DNA of 40,804 nt from Planctomycetota bacterium (GTDB taxonomy: Bacteria; Planctomycetota; Planctomycetia; Pirellulales; JADFKK01): assembly GCA_022564995.1 (NCBI GenBank), contig JADFKK010000029.1:1-40804 (forward strand), read 5' to 3'. The notes beneath the pieces are model-generated. The model was not told the origin of the DNA and searched no databases. It saw only the letters and a program-made list of their open reading frames with translations. Both the position numbers and the translations under genes were made by a program. Shown here piece after piece: positions 17,701 to 27,453 of this stretch; the first letter of the stretch is position 1; each line of letters begins with the position of its first letter.

Positions 17701-17777
17701 TTACCTGTCGTAGCTACCGTCGCCAGACGGTGGATGCGCTCAATCCACGCTCTGGCGAGCGTAGCTACGACAGGTAA
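17701..17777. repeat. 77-bp inverted repeat (35-bp arms, 7-bp loop)
   Basis: Arms 17701-17735 and 17743-17777 match at 31 of 35 positions around the loop GCGCTCA. The outer 17 bases (TTACCTGTCGTAGCTAC) are perfect. The four mismatches are two CG/GC dinucleotide swaps flanking TCGCCAGA, so each arm keeps its own local symmetry. It is likely an intergenic repeat element, such as a REP or MITE relic, that folds into a strong hairpin in RNA. Confidence 0.85.
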
Positions 17778-17862
17778 GTTTTCATTTGCCGCCAGCCTAA
17801 TGATCTGAGATCGTGTTGAGATACTAAAAACCGCATCCTTGACCTTTCGACCCTCCACTCCC

Positions 17863-17978
17863 CCTTTGCGACCTCCGCGACCTTCTGTTCACACATTGGC
17901 GTCCACCTATTTCTTGATACAACGTCTGTCTTCTCGAACAGAAGGATTTGGAACAGAAGGTCACGAAGGTCGCAAAGG
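17863..17978. repeat. 116-bp inverted repeat (28-bp arms)
   Basis: Left arm 17863-17890 begins CCTTTGCGACCT and ends CTTCTGTTC. Right arm 17951-17978 is its reverse complement with two mismatches. A further GAACAGAAGG copy lies just before the right arm, at about 17936-17945. The 60-base interior has no gene. Confidence 0.8.
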
Positions 17979-18034
17979 AAAGGAGCAGGTTGGCTCATGT
18001 GATCTCGCTTGTGTTCGTGGGCAAGTCATTTCGG

Positions 18035-18745
18035 TTAGGGTTGTTTGTCGATGGGCGGATCACGCCCGGGGCTCGCCTTTTTCGGTTCGGCGCTCGCCTT
18101 TGGTTTCGCTTTCGACTGCATGTCACGAATGTAATTGATTACGTCCCAGCGACGGTCTTGCGATAATTGCGCGGCGAAGGGCTGCATGTTTCCTTGGCCG
18201 TAGGTCAGAATGTGAAACAACTGTCCGTCTTTCATTACGTTTTTGCCGCCCTGCTTTTCGGCCGACTTGCCGGTCAACAACGACGGCGGCGGCGGAAATG
18301 GCGGCTGACCGCGATTGGCGACCGGACCGTCGCCGGCGCCGCCAGCGCCGTGACAACACATGCACGAGGTCCGGTAGACGTCTCCGCCACGAGAGATCGA
18401 TGCCCGCAGCCGCTCTTGAGCCGCGGTTTTGGCGTCGTCGGATTCCGCCGAGCTGGAGTCGTAGGGATTGGTCAGCTCTTCGCCGGCCCTGGCCGCGTCT
18501 TCTTTCGTCGCCTGAAAATCGTGAATCGGCAAGGCCCCGCGGGCGATCGTACCGTCGGGCGGCGACTGCAAGGTCTGTCCGTTGGGAAAATGGGGATTCG
18601 ACTCGAACGAACTCCAGGCGGGCGAGTGCTTCATCTCCGGCAGAAACTCGTAGTTCGGCCGCGAGTAATCGACGCGCATCACCACCGGCAGCAGTAACAC
18701 AATTGCCAGCAACACGGCAAGCGCGGTATTGGTTCGGTTCATCAT
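18035..18745 (-). CDS. actE: Alternative Complex III monoheme cytochrome c subunit ActE
   Basis: 236 residues. An N-terminal hydrophobic segment (8-23) is a signal or anchor. No lipobox Cys is present, unlike many ActE proteins. The heme motif CMCCH is at 128-132, preceded by DVYRTS, with Met187 in GQGNMQPFA as probable axial ligand. The N-terminal half contains the ActE-typical MKHSPAWSSFESNPHFPNGQTLQSP-like region that precedes the cytochrome domain. The C-terminal 30 residues are Lys/Pro-rich. It overlaps actD by four bases (ATGA). It should carry electrons from the ActA hemes to a downstream acceptor, here unidentified. Confidence 0.92.
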   Translation of the reverse strand: MMNRTNTALAVLLAIVLLLPVVMRVDYSRPNYEFLPEMKHSPAWSSFESNPHFPNGQTLQSPPDGTIARGALPIHDFQATKEDAARAGEELTNPYDSSSAESDDAKTAAQERLRASISRGGDVYRTSCMCCHGAGGAGDGPVANRGQPPFPPPPSLLTGKSAEKQGGKNVMKDGQLFHILTYGQGNMQPFAAQLSQDRRWDVINYIRDMQSKAKPKASAEPKKASPGRDPPIDKQP

Positions 18746-19281
18746 CCCAGTACGCCTCCTTTCGAGGGCGCCAGCTCCCGCGTTTCAACCACGTCGAATT
18801 CTTGCAGCAACTCTTCGACGGCGGCCACGTCGAACGCCGCGTCTGCTTGATCGATGACCAGCACGAATCGGTCGTCGGTCGCGCGAAGGTCGACGATCCG
18901 CGCCGCACGGCCTGGAAAGAGGCGGCTGACGATGAACAACGCAAATACGGAGCCAAACCCGGCCAGCAGCACGGCCGCCTCGAATGCCACCGGCACGTCC
19001 GACGGCAATGAATTCCACGGTTTGCCGCCGACGTCGATCGGCCAGGCGACGGCGGCGATCCAGTTCTCAAACCACAACATGCCGCCGGCGCCGATCATGC
19101 CGCAGATGAAGCAAACCCAGGTGAGCCTTGAGGAGCGCAGCCCCATCGCCTTATCGAGCCCATGCACGGCATAGGGCGTAAAGGCATCGACAATGTGCAG
19201 CCCCCGGCCGCGAACCGCCCGGGTGGCGGCCAGCAGGTCGTCTTCGTGCTCGAAGCTGGCAACTAGAACGCGATCGCTCAT
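18742..19281 (-). CDS. actD: Alternative Complex III membrane subunit ActD
   Basis: 179 residues from ATG 19281, which overlaps the actC stop (ATGA). The long upstream extension (to 19539) is only the actC region read in another frame. The N-terminal soluble alpha/beta domain ([43 protein letters not shown]) is the ActD hallmark. Two membrane helices follow (about 53-75 and 98-120), then a second small domain ([10 protein letters not shown]) at the C-terminus. ActD binds no known cofactor and is structural in the complex. Confidence 0.93.
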   Translation of the reverse strand: MSDRVLVASFEHEDDLLAATRAVRGRGLHIVDAFTPYAVHGLDKAMGLRSSRLTWVCFICGMIGAGGMLWFENWIAAVAWPIDVGGKPWNSLPSDVPVAFEAAVLLAGFGSVFALFIVSRLFPGRAARIVDLRATDDRFVLVIDQADAAFDVAAVEELLQEFDVVETRELAPSKGGVLG

Positions 19282-20684
19282 GCGATTTTCTCCGCTGGGG
19301 ATTTTTCCGCTGGGGGAGTTTCGGCGCGGCGGCGTTTCTTCAGACACGCGGCGCCTTTGACTTCGGCGATGGCGATGACCGGTGCAAGGCGACAGAACAT
19401 CAGGAAGCAGGTAAAAAACAGCCCGAAGCTGCCCAGCAGCGTAGCGATCTCGATGCTGGTCGGCGCGTAGTCGGCCCAGCTCGACGGCAAAAAATCGCGA
19501 TGCAGGCTGGTCACGATAATCACAAACCGCTCGAACCACATGCCGATGTTGATCACGATGACGATCAGAAACACCAGCGGGATCGTCGTGCGAACCTTGC
19601 GGAACCAGAGTAGTTGCGGAATGCCGACGTTACAGATGACCATCGTCCAGTAGGCCCAGCTAAACGGCCCGAGTGCCCGATTCATGAATACGAATTGCTC
19701 GTAACCGTTTCCGCTATAGAAGGCCATGAAGAATTCCGTGCCGTAGGCCAGGCCGACCAGGCAACCCATCGAGAGCATCAACTTGCACATCCGGTCGATG
19801 TGCGTGATCGTGATGTAGTTCTGCAGGTTCATCGTTTTACGGGCGATGATCATCAGCGTCAGCACCATCGCCAGCCCGCTGAAGATCGCCCCGGCCACGA
19901 AATACGGCGGAAAGATCGTCGTGTGCCAGCCGGGAATCACGGCCGTGGCAAAGTCCATGCTGACGATCGAATGGACCGAAAACACCAGCGGCGTGGCCAG
20001 CCCGGCCAGCAGCAGATAGACCGTTTCGTAACGATGCCAGGTTCTTGCCGAGCCGTTCCAGCCCAGACAGAGGATCGAGCAGATTCGTTTTCGCCAGCCC
20101 GGTTTGCTGCGATCGCGCACGGTCGCCAGATCCGGCACGAGTCCGACGTACCAGAACAGGGCCGAGATGGCCAGGTAGGTTGAAATTGCGAACACGTCCC
20201 ACAACAGCGGCGATTTGAAATTAACCCATAGCGGGCCGCGGGTATTTGGATAGGGCAGCGTCCAATAGGCCAGCCAGGTGCGGCCCATGTGAATCAGCGG
20301 AAAGATGCCGGCGCACATCACCGCGAACAGCGTCATCGCCTCGGCCGATCGATTCACGGCCGTCCGCCATTTTGCCCGAAACAGGAACAACACGGCCGAG
20401 ATCAGCGTGCCGGCGTGTCCGATGCCGACCCAAAACACGAAGTTGGTGATGTCGAAGGCCCAACCGACCGTTTTGTTCAATCCCCAGGTGCCGATGCCGG
20501 TGGCGATCTGATACCACACCGCGGCGACACCGATGGCTAGCGCGGTGAGCGACACGGCAATGGCGGCCCACCACAACCCGGTCGGCCTGCATTCCAGCGG
20601 CGCGCAGATGTCGTTGGTCACGTCGGCGAGCGTTTTGTCTCCCGTGATCAGCTCCGGTCGGGGTAAGGAAGGTGTCTCACTCAT
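19278..20684 (-). CDS. actC: Alternative Complex III quinol-binding membrane subunit ActC (NrfD family)
   Basis: 468 residues with about ten helices. Typical ActC/NrfD segments are [55 protein letters not shown] (shown in part), YLPN-like [17 protein letters not shown], and [30 protein letters not shown]. The GHAGT helix and following acidic/His residues are associated with quinol oxidation and proton movement in characterised ACIII. It starts eight bases inside the end of actB and overlaps actD by four bases, so it is tightly coupled. The C-terminal tail is Lys/Arg/Pro-rich. Confidence 0.94.
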   Translation of the reverse strand: MSETPSLPRPELITGDKTLADVTNDICAPLECRPTGLWWAAIAVSLTALAIGVAAVWYQIATGIGTWGLNKTVGWAFDITNFVFWVGIGHAGTLISAVLFLFRAKWRTAVNRSAEAMTLFAVMCAGIFPLIHMGRTWLAYWTLPYPNTRGPLWVNFKSPLLWDVFAISTYLAISALFWYVGLVPDLATVRDRSKPGWRKRICSILCLGWNGSARTWHRYETVYLLLAGLATPLVFSVHSIVSMDFATAVIPGWHTTIFPPYFVAGAIFSGLAMVLTLMIIARKTMNLQNYITITHIDRMCKLMLSMGCLVGLAYGTEFFMAFYSGNGYEQFVFMNRALGPFSWAYWTMVICNVGIPQLLWFRKVRTTIPLVFLIVIVINIGMWFERFVIIVTSLHRDFLPSSWADYAPTSIEIATLLGSFGLFFTCFLMFCRLAPVIAIAEVKGAACLKKRRRAETPPAEKSPAEKIA

Positions 20685-23600
20685 GCCGGCCCCCTTTCGC
20701 CTCGTGCCCGGGTGTTCTTTCGTCGGTGTTCTTGACGACTCGCAGGTAGGTCACCGTCGGCCGAAAGTTAAATTCTTCCAACACGCCGTACCGCCGCGGG
20801 TTGGCGAGCTCGGCGTGAATCGCGCTGTCGGGGTCGTTCATGTCGCCAAACACAATCGCCTGAGCGGGACACGTCTGTTGGCAGGCGGTCTGAATGGCGC
20901 CGTCGACGATCGGCGCTCCTCGACCGCCTGCCTGAATGCGCGCTTGCTCGATCCGCTGCACGCACATCGAACATTTTTCCATCACGCCGCGCGAGCGGAC
21001 CGTTACGTCGGGGTTCAATGCCAAGCTGATCAGCGAGCTATCTTCTGCACTGTCTTGTTCCCCGTTTAATTCGTAATCGAACCACTCCGTGTTGTTGAAC
21101 CAATTGAACCGGCGGACCTTGTACGGGCAGTTGTTCGCACAGTAACGCGTGCCGACGCAGCGGTTGTAGATCTGCTCGTTGAGGCCCTCGTCGCTGTGGA
21201 CGGTGGCCAGCACAGGACAAACGGTCTCGCAGGGGGCGTTGTCGCAGTGTTGGCACATCATCGGTTGATACTGAACCTCGACGTCGTCGCCTTCGCCCGA
21301 GTAGTAACGGTCCAAGCGAATCCAGTGCATTTCTCGCTGCCGACGGACCTCGTCCTTGCCAACGACCGCGACGTTGTTCTCCGACTGGCAGGCGATCAGG
21401 CAGGCCGAACAGCCGGTGCAGGCGTTCATGTCGATGATCATGCCCCAGGCGTGCCCGTCCTTGGGATGATCTTCCGGCCAGAGCTGCTCGTCCGGGAGAT
21501 GGTGGGCCGATGCGCCGGCGTGAAGCGGATCTTTGGCAAAGGCGGCCAGCGTGGTCGATTGGATCTGATCGCGAACTTCGGCGCCGCGCGGGGCGATGTG
21601 CTTGGGGACTTCGAGCGATTGGTATATCTGCGTGGTGGCCAGATCGTGACGGCGGCCGGTCTTTTTCAGCGTAACGCCGGAGCGGTGATATTGCAGCGCT
21701 CCGTCGCGCGGTTCGACGAAGCCGGCGACGTTTTTGCCGACCAACTCTCCCTCGGCGACCGTCGGCCGCGACTCCAGCCATTGCCGACCGATGTGGAAAT
21801 ATCGGTCGGTGCCCCGCACGCCATAATGCAGGGCCAACGCCAGCACACGGTCGTGCTGACCCGGCTGAATGAGCACGGGCAGTTCGACGCTGATTCCAGC
21901 GGCGGCGACACTCACCACGTCACCGTCTTCCAGGCCTTCTTCCTCGGCCAGGGCCGGCGAGATGCAAACGTAATTATCCCAGGTGATCTTGGTCACCGGG
22001 TCGGGCAATTCTTGCAGCCAGGGGTTGTGGGCGTGACGACTGTCGGTCATGCCGATCTTGGAGTAAAGCACGAGTGACAGGCCATCTTGCGGCGGACGCT
22101 CGTCAGCCAACCTCACGGCCTCGGAGTTGAACGGGTCGACGGAAATCTCTTTTGCCGGCGGCACCATAACGAGCCCGTCGTGAACTGCCTGATTCCAAAA
22201 CTTGCGGAACGACTGCTGCTGGGCACGTGGAAAGAAGATTTTCTCCCGCCATGTGGTCTTGAGGATTTCATAAGCCGATTCGTCTCGCTCCGACCAGCGG
22301 GCGAGGCTTTCCAGAATCGAGCGAGTGTCCCTTAGCGGCTTGACGGTCGGCTGCGAGAGGCTAATGACGCCGTCGACCGGCTCGGCATCCAGCCACGACT
22401 CCAGCGGATGATGATCGGGGCAAACGAAATGGGCCAGCGACGCAAAGTCGTCTTGTCGCTCGGCAAAGCTGACCACCAACGGAACCTTGCCGATGGCGGC
22501 GACGAGCGCTTCGCGGCCCGGCAGATTATGGGTCAGGTCGGTGCCGGCGACGAACAGGGCCGCCACGTTGCCGGCCTTCAACTCTTCGATCAGCTTCAGC
22601 ACGTCGGCGTCGCTACCCTGCCGCTGTCGACTGGGCCGCTTGACGTCGACGGTGGTTTCGTAGTTGCCTAGCAGGTTGTTGATGAAATTGACCAATAATT
22701 GATCGGCCACGTTTTGGCTGTCGCACAGCACAAGGCTCTGGCCCGGTTGGACGTCCAAGAGACGATTGGACAAATGGTCCACTAGATCCTTCAACTCGGC
22801 GGCGGGAATGGACGACTCGGCGATGTGTCCCGGCGGTGATTTCTTATTTTCCGACTCGGCCAGACGCTCGGCCAGATGACTCAGCACGATGCCGTATTCG
22901 TCCGGCAGCAGCCGATACCGCTTGTCGGCGTTGCTACCGGCGAGCGACATGCGGCCTTCCAACTGAACGTGATACGACATCACCGGGTGCTCGGCAGTCG
23001 GTGAGCGAAGCTTTCGCCAGGCCGCCGTGAACTCAACCGGCGAGATCCAAGTGCCGAGAAAATCGGCGCCGAAGGAGACAATCACGCGGGCCGCAATCGG
23101 CTCGCCATCGGGCTCGGCCGGGTCTTCGTAAAACTTGTAATGCGGCAGCACTCGGGCGCCGTGCGTCTGCTCGTGGGCGTCGAGAATCGCCGAGCAGCTC
23201 TCGACGTCGAACACGACATGCCGGGCGTCGGCGAATTGGTAGTGATCGAACAGCGCCTCGATCGTCGCCTGGAGCGTCGGGCTGGTGATGGTCGGCGTGA
23301 CGAAACGGACCGCGCCGCCGGAATCGGCGATGGCGCGGAGTTGTTTCTTGATGTTCCCGTCGATCTTGTCCCAGCTTGCCGGATCGCCGTTGTGCAGCGG
23401 CCCTTTGAGTCGATGATCGTCGTACAGCCCCAGCGGCAAGGCTTGCCCGACGGCACACAGCCCGCCGCGCGAGAGCGGATGCGCCGGGTCGCCCTCCATC
23501 TTGAGCGGCCGTCCGTCGCGGGCTTGCACCAGCAGCCCACAGGCGGCCGTGCAGCCGGAGCAGGTCGAGGCGTAGGTCAACGTGTTTCCGGGAATCAAGC

Positions 23601-23790
23601 CCTCGGGATGATCGACGAGCGGCAGGGCCGTTTCGACGGGCGTGCGGCCACAACCGCCCAGCGCGACCAGCGAGATCGAGAACCCGGCCGCTTCGAGGAA
23701 TCGGCGACGGTTGAGGCCGGCCGAGTTCCCCACGACACTGCCGGGCAAGCCAGCAGTCGCATCCTTCGTGTTGTTCGCTTCGTTGTTCAT
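20677..23790 (-). CDS. actB: Alternative Complex III iron-sulfur subunit ActB (fused molybdopterin-like and ferredoxin domains)
   Basis: 1037 residues from ATG 23790; a start at 23886 would add 32 unlikely residues. The twin-arginine signal [11 protein letters not shown] (27-37) and LGGC (Cys47) predict Tat export and lipid anchoring. The N-terminal three quarters resembles a molybdopterin oxidoreductase that in ACIII carries no Mo cofactor, and includes CSGCTAAC from residue 77. The C-terminal ferredoxin domain begins with [11 protein letters not shown] at 791. It continues with [30 protein letters not shown] and CQQTCP, enough for three [4Fe-4S] and one [3Fe-4S] clusters. It relays electrons from ActC quinol to the ActA/ActE hemes on the periplasmic side. 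It is 192 bases downstream of actA. Confidence 0.94.
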   Translation of the reverse strand: MNNEANNTKDATAGLPGSVVGNSAGLNRRRFLEAAGFSISLVALGGCGRTPVETALPLVDHPEGLIPGNTLTYASTCSGCTAACGLLVQARDGRPLKMEGDPAHPLSRGGLCAVGQALPLGLYDDHRLKGPLHNGDPASWDKIDGNIKKQLRAIADSGGAVRFVTPTITSPTLQATIEALFDHYQFADARHVVFDVESCSAILDAHEQTHGARVLPHYKFYEDPAEPDGEPIAARVIVSFGADFLGTWISPVEFTAAWRKLRSPTAEHPVMSYHVQLEGRMSLAGSNADKRYRLLPDEYGIVLSHLAERLAESENKKSPPGHIAESSIPAAELKDLVDHLSNRLLDVQPGQSLVLCDSQNVADQLLVNFINNLLGNYETTVDVKRPSRQRQGSDADVLKLIEELKAGNVAALFVAGTDLTHNLPGREALVAAIGKVPLVVSFAERQDDFASLAHFVCPDHHPLESWLDAEPVDGVISLSQPTVKPLRDTRSILESLARWSERDESAYEILKTTWREKIFFPRAQQQSFRKFWNQAVHDGLVMVPPAKEISVDPFNSEAVRLADERPPQDGLSLVLYSKIGMTDSRHAHNPWLQELPDPVTKITWDNYVCISPALAEEEGLEDGDVVSVAAAGISVELPVLIQPGQHDRVLALALHYGVRGTDRYFHIGRQWLESRPTVAEGELVGKNVAGFVEPRDGALQYHRSGVTLKKTGRRHDLATTQIYQSLEVPKHIAPRGAEVRDQIQSTTLAAFAKDPLHAGASAHHLPDEQLWPEDHPKDGHAWGMIIDMNACTGCSACLIACQSENNVAVVGKDEVRRQREMHWIRLDRYYSGEGDDVEVQYQPMMCQHCDNAPCETVCPVLATVHSDEGLNEQIYNRCVGTRYCANNCPYKVRRFNWFNNTEWFDYELNGEQDSAEDSSLISLALNPDVTVRSRGVMEKCSMCVQRIEQARIQAGGRGAPIVDGAIQTACQQTCPAQAIVFGDMNDPDSAIHAELANPRRYGVLEEFNFRPTVTYLRVVKNTDERTPGHEAKGGRHE

Positions 23791-23843
23791 CGATAAACCA
23801 TCACTCAAAATAAGTCCGTGTTTCGACGGAAGAAAAAGGCGAG

Positions 23844-23928
23844 CCCCGGGCGTTAGCCTGGGGGTATTACATTTCGCGGCTAACAAGTCGAACCCGATCG
23901 AGGAATCACCGTCGGCCTAACGGCCGAC
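23844..23928. repeat. Two GC-rich hairpins with TAAC loops between actA and actB
   Basis: GTCGGCC-TAAC-GGCCGAC at 23911-23928 is a perfect 7-bp stem. On the minus strand CCCCAGGC-TAAC-GCCCGGGG at 23844-23863 has one mismatch. Neither is followed by a U-tract in the actA-to-actB direction, so they look like RNA-processing or repeat elements rather than terminators. Confidence 0.55.
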
Positions 23929-23982
23929 GCTCGCCGAATGTCGCTTCACGCGGGAATTGGCATTTGATTTAACCCTAATCGT

Positions 23983-24621
23983 TCAATAGTGACAGACCGA
24001 GCAATTGGTCGACGCATGGACCGCGCGGCCGTTGATTCCTTTTTCCGTTGCCTCGCGGTGGCAGTTTATGCACCAGCCCATCGAGAGCGTTTCCTGCTGG
24101 TGTATCCGCTGCATCGTTTCGACCGGGCCGTGACATTTCTGGCACGACACGCCGGCGGTGACGTGCGCCTGGTGACTGAAATAGACGAAATCCGGCAGCT
24201 TGTGGACGCGGACCCAGGGGATGGCCTCGCCCTCATCGACGGACTTAAACAGTTTCTGTAGTTCGTCGGAGACGGCCGGGCCGTCCTCCGGCGCGTCCTT
24301 GGCCCGGGTCACCACCTTGTGGCACTTCATGCAAACGCTGGTCGAGGGAATGCCGGCGTGGCGGCTGGTCGATGCGCCGGAGTGACAGAACTTGCAGTCG
24401 ATTCCCAGTTCACCCGCGTGCAGGCGATGCGAGTAGTCGATCGGCTGCTGGGGCGAATAACCTTGCTGATTGTCGGGCAATCGCCACGACGACATGCTTG
24501 ATGCCAGCGTCACCGCGCCAAACAGCAGCCCGATCACCAGCACGACGGTCAGCGCACGCTGCCGCATCACGCGCGGGTCGTCGTTGGTTGGTTTCGCTGG
24601 TTGGCTGTGGGAAGTTATCAT
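23983..24621 (-). CDS. actA: Alternative Complex III pentaheme cytochrome c subunit ActA
   Basis: 212 residues. One membrane helix (23-43) is followed by five heme motifs starting at Cys76 (CKFCH), Cys97 (CMKCH), Cys160 (CQKCH), Cys184 (CINCH) and Cys207 (CSVCH, next to the C-terminus). The spacing and the IDYSHRLHAGELGIDCKFCH region are characteristic of ActA. It accepts electrons from ActB and passes them on in the periplasm. Its ATG overlaps the nirC stop by four bases (ATGA), which links the act cluster to the nitrate genes. It lacks the extra sixth heme seen in some homologues. Confidence 0.94.
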   Translation of the reverse strand: MITSHSQPAKPTNDDPRVMRQRALTVVLVIGLLFGAVTLASSMSSWRLPDNQQGYSPQQPIDYSHRLHAGELGIDCKFCHSGASTSRHAGIPSTSVCMKCHKVVTRAKDAPEDGPAVSDELQKLFKSVDEGEAIPWVRVHKLPDFVYFSHQAHVTAGVSCQKCHGPVETMQRIHQQETLSMGWCINCHREATEKGINGRAVHASTNCSVCHY

Positions 24622-25427
24622 TTGATTTCCGCTTCAATATCCGCATGTTCGCCGCCGGGACTCCTGCTAGCGCCAGAATAGAACCAGTAGCCGAGCGCCA
24701 TAAATAGGCCGCCCGAAAGTAGATTGCCGAGCGTTACCCAGGCCAAGTTATGCCCCATTCCCAAGAAACTGACGGATTCGGGATGGTTGCCGAAAAGGGC
24801 GATGGAAAACAGTGTCATATTGGCAACGGAATGTTCGAACCCGCTGACAATGAAGGCGAACAGGCACCAAAAGATAACGATCGTTTTGGCGGCGTCGTTT
24901 TTTGTCCGTGCCGACATCCACAAAGCAAGGCAGACAAGCCAATTGCAAAGAATGGCTCGCGCCACCAGTTCGATAGCCGGCGCGTTCATCTTGGCGGCCA
25001 CAATCTGGTTGAGGAAGGACGCGTTGTCATTGACCATTCCCGCGGCACCGCCCAGAACGAAAATCGCGGCGAGCCCGGCCGACCCCACCAGGTTCCCTGT
25101 CCAGACGACAAGCCACACCACGATTAGATTTGATCCGGTGGTGGTTCTTAGAAGCCATCCCAGCGGCATATACATGGTGTGTCCCGTGAATAGTTCGCAC
25201 CCGGCGAAAACGACCAGGGTCAGAGCAATTCCGAAACTGGCCCCCATGATGAGTTTCCGATAGGCCGGGTCAGCGGCTGAGCCGACAACGAAGATGAGGA
25301 TGATTCCGAAGCCGACGTAGGCTCCCGCCATCATCGAGCCAATGAAAAATCCAAGCGGATTTCGTTCTAATAACGCCACCTTGCTGGAAGCAAGATTCGC
25401 CAGATCGTCAATCGTATCGGTGTACAT
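24618..25427 (-). CDS. nirC: NirC-like formate/nitrite transporter (FNT) family channel
   Basis: 269 residues from ATG 25427, chosen over 25505 because GGAGAAGAG precedes it and its ATG overlaps the upstream stop (TGATG). Six membrane segments have FNT signatures: FTGHTMYMPLG, GNLVGSAG, ILCNWLVCLALWMSAR and SGFEHSVANM with the conserved central His. These residues resemble NirC (nitrite) more than FocA (formate). It likely moves nitrite across the inner membrane, which fits its place behind narCGHJI. No nitrite reductase gene is visible, so export of nitrite to relieve toxicity is the simplest role here. Import remains possible if reductases lie elsewhere. Confidence 0.88.
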   Translation of the reverse strand: MYTDTIDDLANLASSKVALLERNPLGFFIGSMMAGAYVGFGIILIFVVGSAADPAYRKLIMGASFGIALTLVVFAGCELFTGHTMYMPLGWLLRTTTGSNLIVVWLVVWTGNLVGSAGLAAIFVLGGAAGMVNDNASFLNQIVAAKMNAPAIELVARAILCNWLVCLALWMSARTKNDAAKTIVIFWCLFAFIVSGFEHSVANMTLFSIALFGNHPESVSFLGMGHNLAWVTLGNLLSGGLFMALGYWFYSGASRSPGGEHADIEAEIK

Positions 25428-26494
25428 CAACTCTTCTCCGGCATCAGGGCAACTACGATACTCCTCGTAAGCGTGTAGATCATCCCTAAAAAAGTGACCA
25501 ACCAAGTCAGCAAAGCCAGATAAATAAAGGTACGAGGTATCAAGAGCAGGAACGATAACCCGGTAGCCTTCGCTAACTGAATAGTACAGGCAGTGTACAT
25601 ACCTAGAGGGAAAACCATCCCAAAGTATTGAGGGTTATATCTGAGAGGCAGACGTTTGTAGAGATGAAGCCAGGCTCCCAGGATAAGGAGCAGCGGAATC
25701 CACCAGGTACCTACTGCCCAGAAAAAAAGCGTGAACCCTTTTAGAAAGGGCAGGATTTCCTGAAGGAAGGTCCACTGAGAAGCGTTTAGTATCAGTGTCG
25801 ATCCGGCCAGGGTGGTAATAGCGACGGCGCCCATATTGATCCAGTAGGGTGGAGTGAGATCTTCCGGGCGCATGCGGAAGAACGAAAAGCGATAAAATAT
25901 CAGTGAAATAAGCAGGATGTAGAGCATGCCGCCCAGCAAGTACATGTTCAGCGCAAAGAACAGCAGCACCTCCGGGGTCGCCGTTAAGGAGGACGCCACC
26001 AACGTACCCAGAATTGCGATCGATTGCGTAGACACGACCGCAAGCAACCAGGTTCCATTGATCCCGGCCTCCAAACTCGGTTTATCTTCCCGAACGGTTA
26101 TGGCGGTGAGAAAGACGTACATCGTAATAAACCACAGCAATATCCCTAACGACCAAAGAACGACTGCTGTTGTGAAATCTTGATCCAATACCACAAACTG
26201 AGTTCCCAGAACACATGTGCCGGCGGGTAACGTGAAAAAACCAGGGCCACGTTTGTGGTCGATAAAATCCGCCTTCATTTGAGGGAAGTAACGAACAAGG
26301 CGGGTCAGAGTAAGGATGCAGAGAACACCATAGCAGGCTTCGTTAATGCGAAAGAGCGTCCAGGCAATCGCTTCCATCTGCAAGAGATGGGCGGCAATCG
26401 AGACGATGCCCGTAGCCATGACCAGGGCAAAATAACCCGGAAACAAGTCGCGAATCGCTCGTCCAAAAACATCTCTAAGCTCTGTTTTAACCAT
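25427..26494 (-). CDS. TDT/SLAC1 family anion channel or transporter
   Basis: 355 residues and about ten membrane helices, beginning [22 protein letters not shown], the typical opening of the tellurite-resistance/dicarboxylate transporter (TDT) family that includes TehA, Mae1 and plant SLAC1. Other family features are [15 protein letters not shown] and [23 protein letters not shown]1-type members conduct nitrate and chloride, so placed between narI and nirC it is a candidate nitrate or nitrite channel. Its base composition stands out: 60 bases at 25501-25560 are 43% G+C against 75% for a narG sample at 33121-33180, which suggests acquisition from another genome. It begins 47 bases after narI and abuts nirC. 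Confidence 0.85.
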   Translation of the reverse strand: MVKTELRDVFGRAIRDLFPGYFALVMATGIVSIAAHLLQMEAIAWTLFRINEACYGVLCILTLTRLVRYFPQMKADFIDHKRGPGFFTLPAGTCVLGTQFVVLDQDFTTAVVLWSLGILLWFITMYVFLTAITVREDKPSLEAGINGTWLLAVVSTQSIAILGTLVASSLTATPEVLLFFALNMYLLGGMLYILLISLIFYRFSFFRMRPEDLTPPYWINMGAVAITTLAGSTLILNASQWTFLQEILPFLKGFTLFFWAVGTWWIPLLLILGAWLHLYKRLPLRYNPQYFGMVFPLGMYTACTIQLAKATGLSFLLLIPRTFIYLALLTWLVTFLGMIYTLTRSIVVALMPEKS

Positions 26495-26541
26495 GTGTCA
26501 TACCTACATAGTTTGCGACCGTCACCGCCGGATGGCGCCGA

Positions 26542-27222
26542 TCACCGCTTCTTGTACCAGCGGACCACTTGCGGTTTCCGCCAGAGGTAAGGGTTGGGAA
26601 TGACCAGCACGTGAACTAACCGAGTGAACGGGAAAAACCCGATCGTGATGAACGCCAGCACGATGTGAAACTTCACCAACAGCGGCATGGCCACCACGTA
26701 GGTGATGTTCGGCGAGAGCTTGACAATCGACCACAGATACGGAGACATGCTCGAGGCGAACCAGGACGAACCCCAGGGGTGAAACAGCGCCACGCCGACG
26801 CCGCTGACCGCTTGCAGCATCAGCATGGCGAATAGAATCCAGTCGGTCGGCGTGGTGACCGTGCGAATTTTCGTGTTCGAGTAGCGGCGCACCACGATGC
26901 CCACCAGCCCTACGATCGTCAGCAGGCCGAACGCCAGGGCTGAGACTTCGAGCACAAACAACCGCATCGGGTGACTGTTCCAGGCCAAAATCTGTTGCGG
27001 AATCAAGAATGCAATCAGATGGCCGGCCGTGATTACCAGAATCCCGTAGTGAAACGGCACAACGGCCCAGAAGTGTTGCTTGTTCTCCAGGAATTGGCTC
27101 GACAGGCTCGAATAAGAAAACGACTGCGCCCGATACCGGTACACGGTCATCAAGAAGAACGTGAACAGGCACACGTAAGGCAGCGCCACGAACAGGAATT
27201 CGTCGAGAAAATTTGGGTTCAT
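26542..27222 (-). CDS. narI: Respiratory nitrate reductase gamma subunit NarI (diheme cytochrome b)
   Basis: 226 residues from ATG 27222, preceded by GAGGCGAGAG. The longer frame from 27351 begins in a heptamer repeat and is not real. It has five membrane helices. Heme b ligands His58/His68 (spacing 10) and His186/His204 (spacing 18) match the E. coli NarI spacing (56/66 and 187/205). NarI oxidises quinol on the outer side and feeds NarH. The C-terminal FPFTRLVHVLVIPNPYLWRKPQVVRWYKKR resembles other NarI proteins. It is separated from narJ by 215 bases containing an inverted pair of heptamer arrays. Confidence 0.95.
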   Translation of the reverse strand: MNPNFLDEFLFVALPYVCLFTFFLMTVYRYRAQSFSYSSLSSQFLENKQHFWAVVPFHYGILVITAGHLIAFLIPQQILAWNSHPMRLFVLEVSALAFGLLTIVGLVGIVVRRYSNTKIRTVTTPTDWILFAMLMLQAVSGVGVALFHPWGSSWFASSMSPYLWSIVKLSPNITYVVAMPLLVKFHIVLAFITIGFFPFTRLVHVLVIPNPYLWRKPQVVRWYKKR

Positions 27223-27290
27223 GGTTCTCTCGCCTCGGTGAAAAACTCGCCTAGTTTGACTGCGCCACGTCGGGCGTAAGCTTCCTCGTA

Positions 27291-27453
27291 AATGACCAAT
27301 GACAAATGACCAATAACAAATAACAAATCGTTTCCACCTTTCCGGCGTCACATCCCATTGCGTTAGGAAGTCGACGTCGAATCTGTGTCCGGACCGTATC
27401 AGAGCATGGGGATTTGTTATTTGTCATTTGTTATTTGTCATTTGTCATTTGCA
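27291..27453. repeat. Inverted pair of heptamer arrays in the narJ-narI spacer
   Basis: AATGACC/AATGACA/AATAACA units (five plus a partial) at 27291-27328 face six ATTTGTC/ATTTGTT-type units at 27412-27453 on the opposite strand sense. The two can pair as a long hairpin in the nar transcript. The right array runs into the narJ stop codon and sets its last residues (HANDK). The unit ATTTGTC is the same as at 11181-11204. Confidence 0.88.

Larger units (their letters stand above)
17648..18034. other. Spacer splitting actE from actF, with two inverted repeats
   Basis: 387 bases without a protein gene. Two inverted repeats (17701-17777 and 17863-17978) take up most of it. They may act as RNA stabilisers or attenuators between actE and actF, or be mobile repeat units. 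No promoter for actF was identified. Confidence 0.6.

Noticed and set aside
23911..23928. Rho-independent terminator between actA and actB
   Set aside because: The stem is good but no run of T follows on the minus strand, and termination there would cut the complex in two.
27223..27351. NarI starting at 27351 with an extra 43 residues
   Set aside because: The extra part is heptamer repeat read as protein (FVICYWSFVIGH-like), and the ATG at 27222 has a proper ribosome site and matches NarI length.
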